DNA from: Siphonodentalium dalli
Lineage: Eukaryota > Mollusca > Scaphopoda > Gadilida > Siphonodentaliidae
Assembly: GCA_032622095.1 (NCBI GenBank)
Contig: CP136061.1
Span: 86,214,324 to 86,278,323, forward strand
Length of the DNA stretch: 64,000 nt
Reading direction: 5' to 3'
Below, one piece after another: positions 33,240 to 41,548 of the stretch. The stretch's first letter is position 1, and each line of letters opens with the position of its first letter. The position numbers were made by a program, and so were the translations under genes. The notes under the pieces were generated by a model. It saw only the letters and a list, made by a program, of their open reading frames with translations. It had not been told where the DNA came from and searched no databases.

Positions 33240-34930
33240 ACAGAAACTTCTGGAGTACCTTCAAATCCCTTACCGGCACAGGAAAAAACAACAACAGCAC
33301 AGAAAAACCCCTCAAAAAAACCGATGGCAGCCTGACCTCAGGAGACAAAGAACAAGCAGAAGCCTTCGCCGACAACCTTCAAAAAATCCACAACACCCAC
33401 CAAGGCCCAGCCTACGACGACGCCTTCAAAGCAACTGTAGAAAACCACATCAAAGACAACCCCGACCTCTTCAAACCACTTCCAAGTACCATCAACGACC
33501 ACGATGATGTCTTCCCCGTAGCATCTCCAATCACACAAGACGAAATCGCATCTAACCTAAAGAAGGGAAAAGGCAACTCAGCACCAGGCAACGACAGCAT
33601 CACATACTCCATCCTACGACAAGCCCCTCCAGCCTTCTTCGCCAGACTACTCCTTCTATTCAACGCCTGCCTGACCATTGGATACTTCCCAACAGCATGG
33701 AAAACCGCCGTCGGTATCATGATACCCAAGCCAGAAAAATACCGCGCCATTCCCAACAACTATCGACCCATCAGCCTCCTCCAATGTACCGGGAAACTAT
33801 TCGAAAGAATTATCAGCAGCCGACTACGAGAGCACCTTGAATCCTCCAACTTCTTCAACCCGTGGCAGCGTGGCTACCGACAAGGCAAAGAAGGCATGGA
33901 ACACATCGTTCGACTAGCTGAAGACGCCCGACTATCCCTTGGCAAAAACTGGTTAACAGCTGCAGTATTTCTTGACGTTGAGAAGGCCTTCGATTCCGTA
34001 TGGCACGACGGCCTAAGATACAAGTTCAGCCAGCTCAACATCGCCCGAAAATACACACGACTAGTATCCTCTTTCCTACAAGATCGTCAACTCAGCGTCC
34101 GCATCAACAACGACACATCCAGCCCAGTATTCCTACGCGCCGGAACCCCACAAGGATCGGTACTCAGCCCACTCCTCTTCCTGATATACGCCAATGACAT
34201 ACCCACCAACCCAAGAAACAACGTAGAAATCTCACAATTCGCCGACGACCTAGGACTCTGGACAACACACAAAAACCCCAGGATCCTACAAAAACGATTA
34301 CAAAAGACCCTCGACGACTTATCAACATGGTGCTCTAGATGGAGAATAAAACTTAACGCCAAGAAAACCCAACTCATCATATTCCACCAGAGAAAAACAA
34401 CACAGACTATCAACATCAAGATAGACAACGAGATCGTTCAACCATCCAACCAAGCCATTCTACTAGGAATCACCCTTGACCAACGAATGACCTTCGCCGC
34501 GCACATCAAAAAAGTCGCTGACAAAGCCAGAAAAAGAACAAACCTGCTAAGTTGCCTCAGAGGTACCGACTGGGGAACCAACAGCCAGACCATCATCAAC
34601 CTCTTCAAACTATACGTCCGCCCAGTAATGGAGTATGGCGCACCCATCATAACAGCAGCATCCAACAGCTCAATCGAAACGCTGCAGAAAGTCCAAAACA
34701 AAGCTCTCCGCATCGCTCTTCATCAGCCAATCTTCACACCAATCCAAGCCCTCCACGACGCAGCAGACATACCTACGATGAAACAACGACTAACCGACCT
34801 CAGAAACCAGACCCTCGCCAGAATTGACAACAGCCCACTCATCCAAGAACTCCATCTACGAAACCAGCTGCTCTCCACCAAAAAGACCAAGTCCATCCTA
34901 GAAATCGACAACACCGACAGACCCATCTAG
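33236..34930 (+). CDS. LINE copy 1 reverse transcriptase ORF
   Basis: 564 codons, open throughout. RT motifs in order: NSAPGNDSI at about 114-122; NYRPISLLQC at 175-184; FLDVEKAFDSVWHDGL (first catalytic Asp) at about 245-260; GTPQGSVLSPLLFLIYANDI at 303-322; FADD (catalytic pair) at 335-338; then a KTQLIIF motif and thumb-like region ending with YVRPVMEYG. No C-terminal RNase H is evident. The frame remains open upstream of this ATG back to the A-rich site at 33180, so the protein may normally be fused to the endonuclease by recoding. All catalytic residues are present. Confidence 0.85.
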   Translation: MNRNFWSTFKSLTGTGKNNNSTEKPLKKTDGSLTSGDKEQAEAFADNLQKIHNTHQGPAYDDAFKATVENHIKDNPDLFKPLPSTINDHDDVFPVASPITQDEIASNLKKGKGNSAPGNDSITYSILRQAPPAFFARLLLLFNACLTIGYFPTAWKTAVGIMIPKPEKYRAIPNNYRPISLLQCTGKLFERIISSRLREHLESSNFFNPWQRGYRQGKEGMEHIVRLAEDARLSLGKNWLTAAVFLDVEKAFDSVWHDGLRYKFSQLNIARKYTRLVSSFLQDRQLSVRINNDTSSPVFLRAGTPQGSVLSPLLFLIYANDIPTNPRNNVEISQFADDLGLWTTHKNPRILQKRLQKTLDDLSTWCSRWRIKLNAKKTQLIIFHQRKTTQTINIKIDNEIVQPSNQAILLGITLDQRMTFAAHIKKVADKARKRTNLLSCLRGTDWGTNSQTIINLFKLYVRPVMEYGAPIITAASNSSIETLQKVQNKALRIALHQPIFTPIQALHDAADIPTMKQRLTDLRNQTLARIDNSPLIQELHLRNQLLSTKKTKSILEIDNTDRPI

Positions 34931-35209
34931 ATCCCATACAACCGTCAACCAAGCCAACCAAGAGCCAAATCACCAGCCAGCCAATAACCTCACCAGCCAA
35001 CGCCAATACAGCCCCCAACCACTCCAGCATTTGCCAGCCACACCACCAACCAAGCACCCAAGACGCATCAGCCTTAAAGCCATCCAACAAGACATCCAGC
35101 CTAAACCAAGCCTGACATCCCAACAGCCTCGACTCCTCCACCACGGTTCCACTGCTTTGCCTCCAAATGCAACAGCATCAACAACCGATTTTCATCGAAG
35201 AATTAAAGA

Positions 35210-35285
35210 AAGGGTGAAGGGAACTGCACAATGCATTCCGACCATCCTACCCGGCCTGCGGCCGGAAACTACACAACAGAAAAAA
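35210..35285 (+). repeat. LINE copy 1 3' terminal region with hairpin
   Basis: Matches the 73-bp tail at 24935-25007: AAGGGTGAAGGGAACTGCAC, then CCGGCCTGCGGCCGG, then AAACTACACAACAG. The GGCC hairpin is preserved with a different loop (TGCG instead of TTCG). This is probably what the element's RT recognises. Confidence 0.75.
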
Positions 35286-36432
35286 TACTGAACACAGTAA
35301 GTATACAAGTGGACATCACATTATCGAGTCAGCCCCACCAGGAGGACATGTAATTATGAATTATGTTTCAACAGGGCTCGATGAGATGTACTGCTCATCA
35401 ACAGGATATCACAGTGAATTGGCCACGCCCTCTCTGCAGTAAAGCAAGCCCTCAATAAAACCCACTGGTAATACTCAGCTTAAACAACCTTTTGGGTATG
35501 TACTAACCCATGTATGCAACATCCGCAATATCGACCGTCTAACAAGACTAACACAATATTAAAACGTAGGGTAGCGGGCTCCGGCCCTAGATGGCTCCTT
35601 GGGCGCTGATGAATGTCCTCGGGTGGCATTGATACCCTTTTGGTGGCCGTATTATAAGCCATTGAGTAATTATCTCTTTCAAAATGACTAATCTGCTAAC
35701 TCTTTAATATAAAACTTATTGAATTACCCCGCACACCAAATACAATGTGTACAGGCTGGCACAAGAATATTCCGAGCCTGCCTTTACGTGTTGTTAGTTG
35801 TTTGCCTGTGTGGTCGCAGTATAAGCTATCAATATAATCTCCCTCAACTGACTTACAACCACATATACAAATTTAAACACATGCTCCCAACCACACCCGT
35901 ACATACACGTAGATACAATACTAGCAAAAACATTCGGTACCCAGCCTTCAGAGACATATCACCAACAGTCTGGCCTCAGCTGCGTCCTCATCTGTGCACA
36001 ACACAACCAGGTCAACGGGCTCTGAGACTCACACAGGAGTGTAAGGCGGGCATTGCACCACCGAGAGTTGGGGAGCCCTGACCGACCTTAAGTCAACCGG
36101 CCGGCATTGCACACCCTTCCTAGAGTTGAGCCCGTAGTATAAGCCCTGAATACAACAGACTAATACAACGGAGTTCAAGCATGCACCAACTTGGACACTA
36201 GTTTACAACAAACCACTAAATAAAAAGACATCAACTAAGTTAAACAAACAGAACTCGTATTACAATCAATGTAAGTCTTCTTGCTGGTCCGCTTTTGGAA
36301 TGGGGGGGGGGGGGCTTTGCTTCCTGTCAGGGTGGCATGTAACCCAAACTCCACAAGCAAGCATCAAATGACTAGAAAACACTCACAACCAAACTCAACA
36401 AACGCTCTTCAGCGGCACTATATCACTCAACC
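35286..36432. other. Spacer between LINE copies
   Basis: No recognised protein. A 120-codon ORF at 35719-36081 starts with a hydrophobic stretch but has no known motif. A G11 run is at 36301-36313. GGCATTGCAC occurs twice (36048 and 36103). The part after about 36410 may already be decayed LINE endonuclease sequence (GGLTALSNL resembles GGVALLIHK). Confidence 0.35.
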
Positions 36433-37329
36433 GTGGGTTGTAGGAGGGCTTACAGCCCTTTCAAATCTTCCCGGGGGGATCTTCCCAAACACAAACTCCA
36501 AACACTCATACTGATCACAGAAGACATAGACAAAGAGACCCTGACAGTTGAGATAACCATACGTGGCATCAAGACTGCCATTATAGCTACATACAACCCA
36601 CCATCCACAGAACTCAACAGATCCTCGTTCAACCGCTTCACATCTACACATCGACAATGCATTTTCATCGGAGATTACAACGCGAAACACACCATCTACG
36701 GCTGCAACCTGACCAACACTAACGGCGACCGAATGTTCGACATCATCGAAGACTTAGATCTAATCATACTGAACCACGAAGACGAACCAACACATTGCCA
36801 CGCTCCAACCAACACATGGGACATCCTCGACCTAGCCATCGCCACCCCATCCATCACCACAAAAGGATTCCAGTGCCAAGTAGGAGACGACATCTCCAGC
36901 GACCATCTACCCCTCCACATCAAGATCAGCAACGCCAGCGTAGATCGCCACCAGAAAACTATGCGCCGCAACCTCAAAAAAGCCAACTGGGACCTCTTCC
37001 GACAACACATCACCGACAACATAGACACCCCATCCACCACGAAAACAACCAACATCGACACTACATGCCAGCAGCTCTCAAAGACCATAGATTCCGCCCT
37101 AGACATAGCATGCCCGAAACAACAAGTCAACACCACAGCATGGCGAGTCTCCCCGGAAACCCTTAACATGATCCGACTAAAACGAAAACTACGAAGACTA
37201 CAGCCGAAAAATCCAGGAGACCCCCACTACAAACATCTCTACAACTCAATGAACAAACAAGTCAAAGCAGCAGTAAAAAAAGAAAATCTGAATCCTGGCA
37301 ACGAGCAACAACAGAACTCGGCAACATGA
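36433..37329 (+). CDS. LINE copy 2 endonuclease ORF (partial)
   Basis: 298 codons. Homology to copy 1 starts around DLPKHKL and continues with ATYNPPST, IGDYNAKH, DLAIATPS and SSDHLPLHI, then the linker. The N-terminal motifs including the catalytic Glu are missing because of 5' truncation. It ends with TGA overlapping the RT ATG as ATGA (37326-37329), exactly as in copy 1. The slippery heptamer AAAAAAAG lies at 37275-37282. Confidence 0.7.
   Translation: MGCRRAYSPFKSSRGDLPKHKLQTLILITEDIDKETLTVEITIRGIKTAIIATYNPPSTELNRSSFNRFTSTHRQCIFIGDYNAKHTIYGCNLTNTNGDRMFDIIEDLDLIILNHEDEPTHCHAPTNTWDILDLAIATPSITTKGFQCQVGDDISSDHLPLHIKISNASVDRHQKTMRRNLKKANWDLFRQHITDNIDTPSTTKTTNIDTTCQQLSKTIDSALDIACPKQQVNTTAWRVSPETLNMIRLKRKLRRLQPKNPGDPHYKHLYNSMNKQVKAAVKKENLNPGNEQQQNSAT
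37275..37282 (+). promoter_or_regulatory. Candidate -1 frameshift site, LINE copy 2
   Basis: Zero-frame codons GTA AAA AAA GAA contain A AAA AAA G, a canonical X XXY YYZ slippery heptamer. After a -1 slip the frame reads SWQRATTELG and joins the RT ORF. That peptide is conserved with copy 1 in this frame, while the zero-frame tail is not. Confidence 0.45.
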
Positions 37330-39028
37330 CAATGAACAAAAACTTCTGGAAAACATTCAAAACCCTAACCGGCACCGGAACAACCAACAACAAAACGGAA
37401 AAACCCCTAAAAAAAACCAGACGGAAACCTTACCACAGGAGACAACGAAAAAGCAGAGACCTTCGCAGAAAATCTAAAAAGGATCCACAACACCCACCAA
37501 GGCACAGCACACGACGACAACTTCAAAACGACCGTTGAAAACCATATCAAAGACGATCCAGACCTCTTCCAACCACTAAACAACACCGACAGCGACCTGG
37601 ATGAAGTCTTTCCCATTGCATCACCCATCACACACGAAGAGATAGTATCCAATCTAAAGAAGGGAAAACACAATTCAGCTCCAGGCAACGACAGCATCAC
37701 ATACTCAATACTTCGACAAGCTCCACCAGCCTTCTTCGCCAGACTACTGTTACTCTTCAACGCATGCCTAACCATTGGATACTTACCAACAGCATGGAAA
37801 ACAGCTGTCGGAGTAATGATCCCAAAGCCAGACAAAGACCGATCCATCCCCAGCAACTACCGACCCATCAGCCTCCTTCAATGTACGGGAAAACTCTTCG
37901 AGAGAATAATCAGCAGCAGACTCCGAGACCACATAGATTCCTCCAACTTTTTCAACCCATGGCAGCGCGGTTACCGATAAGGAAAAGAGGGCATAGAACA
38001 CATAATCAGAATAGCAGAAGACGTCCGACTATCCCTAGGAAAAAAACTGGACAACAGCCGCAGTCTTCCTAGACGTAGAAAAAGCCTTCGACTCAGTATG
38101 GCACGACGGCCTCCGATACAAGATCAGCCACCTCAACCTTACAAGAAAATACACACGCCTCATCTCTTCATTCCTAAAAGACCGTCAACTCAGCGTCCGC
38201 ATCAACAACGAAACATCAAACCCAGTCCATCTACGCGCCGGAACACCACAAGGATCAGTACTAAGCCCAATCCTCTTCTTAATCTACGCCAACGACCTAC
38301 CCATAGGCAAGAGAAACAACGTTGAAATATCACAGTTCGCCGACGACCTAGGACTCTGGACGACTCATACAAACCCCCGAATCCTACAGAAAAGACTACA
38401 AAAGACACTCGACGACCTATCAACATGGTGCTCAAAATGGAGAATTAAACTCAACGCCAAAAAGACCCAACTCATCATATTCCACAGAAGAAAAACAACA
38501 CAATCCATCAACATCAAGATAGACAACGAGACAATCCAACCATCCAACCAAGCGATCCGACTAGGAATAACACTAGACCAGCAAATGACCTTCATCCCTC
38601 ACATCAACAAGATAGCCGATAAAGCCCGAAAAAGAACAAATCTACTACGATGCCTCCCGGGAACAGACTGGGGAACCAACAGCCAAACCCTCATCAACCT
38701 CTACCAAATCTACGTCCGACCAGTCATGGAGTACGGTGATGCCATCCTCACAGCAGCCCCAAAGACATACATTGAAAAACTACAGAAAGTCCAAAACCTA
38801 GCCCTCCGCATCGCGCTTCGCCAACCACCATGGACACCGATCAACGCCCTCCACGACGCAGCGAACATACCTACAATCAAGCAAAGACTGATGGAACTCA
38901 GAAACATGACACTATCCCGACTAGACAACAGCCCACTCCTCCTAGAACTACAAGTTAGAAACCAACTACTCACCACGAAAAAGACAAAGTCCATCCTACA
39001 ACTAGACGCAACAGACAGACCCATATAA
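37326..39028 (+). pseudogene. LINE copy 2 reverse transcriptase, inactivated
   Basis: Starts MTMNKNFWKTFKTLTGTG. A frameshift occurs in the A-run near 37410, a CAA-to-TAA stop at 37978, and a second frameshift in the A-run near 38042. Between them all RT blocks are recognisable: NYRPISLLQC near 37855, FLDVEKAFDSVWHDGL near 38068, GTPQGSVLSPILFLIYANDL near 38240, and FADD near 38339. The C-terminal part is open at 38585-39028. Confidence 0.8.
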
Positions 39029-39205
39029 CATCGACAGCACCTGACGACTCCACCACGCTTCCGCCGCTTTGCCTTCAACCACAGTAACTACGACAGCCAC
39101 AAGATCGATCCCCATCGAATAATCAAGAAAGGGTGAAGGGACATGCAAACTGCAGTCCGACCACCCTACCCGGCCTTCGGCCGGAAACGACCCAACAACA
39201 AAAGG

Positions 39206-39600
39206 AACTACTTGTATAATTCCAAAAATATCATTTTTTAATATGCATGTTTAAAGTTTGAATAGCAGAAATTTGAAGTCAACATCACCAGTGCAGTGTT
39301 ATAGCAGATGCATGTACATATAACGAACGAACACTTCACATAAAAAGTAGGGCCTACTCGCGGCGCAATTAATATTCATAACACATCATCGATCTTGACA
39401 CTACTATTTCTAATTTTTCGTTTGTAATTTTATATGTGCGCACAACCATTAACAAAACAATTGAGAGGCATGATACACGAAAGAGAGACACTTGATTATA
39501 ATGAACTCCGCACACACGTGTGTTTGTTTATACTCGTTGCTACCTCCAACATGGCGCCCGCAGTGCATGCTGGGATTAGTGATGTCACATAGAACCGCTC
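39206..39600. other. Right end of the 11-kb element
   Basis: Non-coding sequence between the LINE copy 2 tail and the terminal repeat. It includes TGTTTGTTTATACTCG and ends ATCACATAGAACCGCTC-like at 39600. No gene seen. Confidence 0.4.
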
Positions 39601-39798
39601 TATATGGTATCACCCGAATGGTCTGTTCTCAATAGACAAATAAAGTGTCCCAAATTCATCGTCTCATTTCATAATAAAATATTTGAAATATAATCAATAA
39701 AGAAACCTTTCCGGACAGGGGTCTTCAGTTCATATTTATTATTTTATACCCACGCAACTATTTCAAATTTGTTATTTAAAGAGATAATCCATCGTTAA
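39601..39798 (-). mobile_element. Family-A MITE, second part (copy A5)
   Basis: Resumes with TATATGGTATCACCCGAATG and ends GATAATCCATCGTTAA. See the first part at 28165-28509. Confidence 0.85.
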
Positions 39799-40149
39799 GA
39801 CTCCTGGTAGCTGCATGTACACTATTTTCTGGCACAATGGTGACCGGATACGACGCGATTAATAACAAAGGTGCATTGTAGCCGACAAGTAGCACAGTTT
39901 GTCATAATCAAATGTTTTATTTGAATCCCGAACACCTTTTAAGATGGGGGTATGAATCCTGAATACCGACTAACACCAGTGTGTGAATCCACCCCTGGCA
40001 ATGGCCTGAGTCCCGCGTAACAGAAGATGGGGATCCCTCTGTTATCTGACTAATTCCAAAGGGTACTAACTGCCCATCAATGAGTACTTGGCAACGAAAT
40101 GGCTACGTTCATAATGATAACATTTCGCGAGCAAATTTGCAACGCTCCT
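39799..40149. other. Intergenic stretch
   Basis: Nothing recognised. Confidence 0.4.
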
Positions 40150-40665
40150 CAACTAACTTTATTCAGAACGTGAGCATTCTTACATTTATATTTATTGAGA
40201 TAAGGTATCTTCCCGTTTCTCGATGGAGCATGCAATTTGGTGTAGATGCTTTCATTCGTAATAAATACTTGATAAATTTTCGATGGACTATTTCTAAGCT
40301 GTCTGTATAAATTTCCCCAAACCTGATGTACATCAAGATGGGCCAAAAAATTATCAAAAAGCCTATGGATGAGCGCGTACATTGCATTCGTTCCAACTTG
40401 ACTGCATGATTCTCTGCACCGCCTTATAGATTCGACCAATTTCGGAAAATTGTACTCCAAGATAACAGAAATATCAACCGTTTCAACACTCGTCCCTTAT
40501 ATTACTTCGTAAATTTGTACTCCGTTTTGGACTTTTTGTTACAGAAACTCATTATTTATATTTTCCGACATTAACAATTAATCTCCATGATTCGCTGTAC
40601 TCCGCAAATGAATTTAATACCTTTTGCAAATCACCTGGCCTCTCTGGCATAATATAACTCGTGTT
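40150..40665 (-). pseudogene. Degenerate LINE reverse transcriptase fragment
   Basis: On the minus strand three frames together read like the region after the RT catalytic core: DLQKVLNSFAEYSESWRLIV near 40640-40580, AMYALIHRLFDNFLAHLDVH near 40375-40315, and EIVHRKFIKYLLRMKASTPN followed by RETGRY near 40290-40195. The motif order (L..yc..W.l.vN, then VH..Fc...L...sTPN, then GElGRYP) is common at the C-terminal side of many invertebrate LINE proteins. Frameshifts and stops separate the pieces. It is a different family from copies 1 and 2. Confidence 0.6.
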
Positions 40666-40991
40666 ATATCTACCTGTATCCGTGTTTGATACACTTTACC
40701 CATTATGGGTCTCATTAGTTGAATAACATCTATTTTATTCTATTCATAATAGCTTCCTGGGACTCATAAATTTATGCGCGCTTCGAAGAAACGGTTGAAA
40801 CCTTTCGGGAAATGACACGTGTTTTACGTTGTGTTGTCGATGGAGAAATACAATGTGAAGCTAATGGTGTCGCTTAAACTGTTCATAACAAGATTTGGAA
40901 TTTATTGGACACTACATAGTCCCGGCCAATAGATACTCAAATCCCATTTAAAAAGCAACTGTTTAATCGACGGCATTAGCTATATATACAT
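40666..40991. other. Intergenic stretch
   Basis: Nothing recognised. Confidence 0.4.
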
Positions 40992-41512
40992 ACTGAAGAT
41001 GGATTATCTCTTCATATAACAATTTTGAAATAGTTTCGTGGCTATAAAATAATAAATAGAAACGCTTCTATCAATTAATATTGAATTTATTTCGAATATT
41101 TTATTACAAAATGAGATGATAAAGTGGGACACTTTACAGTACTATATTTAGAACATGCCATGGAGGCGATACCATATAGCGATAGAGATCATTAGGGTGT
41201 TCCCACAGCTACGTTCCGAACGTCAAATGTTTCAGACTGATCGGTTGTATTGTTTTATACCATAGTTATAAGCGATAATGAGCCCAAATAATGTTTATTT
41301 GTGACAGATTTACAATAACATTTCTGGTCGTTGTTAACAGTAACCACTACTGTTCATTAGCTAAACAACCACACGTCTTTAGAACAGAACATATTCAAAA
41401 TAAAAATTAATCGACAGAAACATTTCCAGACAGGGGTCTTCGATTCATATTTAATATTGTATACCCCAGTAACTATATAACACATGTTTAAAAGGAGATA
41501 GACCATCTTTAA
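40992..41512 (+). mobile_element. Family-A MITE (copy A6), just upstream of the sulfotransferase exon
   Basis: The left end is decayed (CTGAAGATGGATTATCTC, with CTGA where TTAA is expected). The right end AGATAGACCATCTTTAA carries TTAA at 41509-41512. It is more diverged than other copies, so it is older. It ends about 35 bp before the splice acceptor of the following exon. Confidence 0.82.
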
Positions 41513-41548
41513 AAATGTAGCTAACACCAGACTGGTTCTTCCTTTTAG

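Larger units (their letters stand above)
29810..35285 (+). mobile_element. LINE copy 1 (Jockey/I-like), near full length
   Basis: Order: a 5' leader with repeated TTCACAG (29846-29868); a gag-like ORF1 from 29943 with zinc knuckles; a duplicated junction region; a complete APE-type endonuclease ORF; a reverse transcriptase ORF; and a 3' end with a GGCCTGCGGCC hairpin at about 35253. ORF1 carries about three frameshifts, while the endonuclease and RT ORFs are both open. Base composition is C- and A-rich on the coding strand, unlike the surrounding DNA. Clade assignment (Jockey-like, CCHC gag plus APE) is by motif appearance only. The precise 5' end is not determined. Confidence 0.75.
36433..39205 (+). 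mobile_element. LINE copy 2, 5'-truncated, same family as copy 1
   Basis: Begins within the endonuclease domain and runs through RT to the same 3' tail (hairpin CCGGCCTTCGGCCGG at about 39170-39184, then ACGACCCAACAACAA). Compared with copy 1 most codon differences are silent, so the two copies come from lineages that evolved under protein-level selection. RT now has a stop codon and two frameshifts, so this copy is dead. Confidence 0.82.
28510..39600. mobile_element. 11,091-bp insertion with short imperfect terminal inverted repeats
   Basis: The left end is GAGCGTTCTTAATCACGTGA, with CGCCGCCATGTTGGAGGTA about 38 bp in; the right end, inverted, is GAGCGGTTCTATGTGACATC, with GGCGCCATGTTGGAGGTA about 45 bp in. 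TATA flanks both sides and is part of the target sequence seen in uninterrupted family-A copies, giving a TATA (or TA) duplication. I see no transposase. The outer segments (28510-29800 and 39215-39600) are probably the original non-autonomous DNA element, and two LINE copies fill the rest. The class is uncertain. Confidence 0.7.

Noticed and set aside
29943-35285. Treating the LINE copy 1 ORFs as host genes
   Set aside because: Order gag-like/endonuclease/RT, the 3' hairpin and tail, and a second nearby copy identify a retrotransposon.
35719-36081. 120-codon ORF with hydrophobic N-terminal part between LINE copies
   Set aside because: No recognisable domain and no transcript signals; it sits in repeat-derived DNA.
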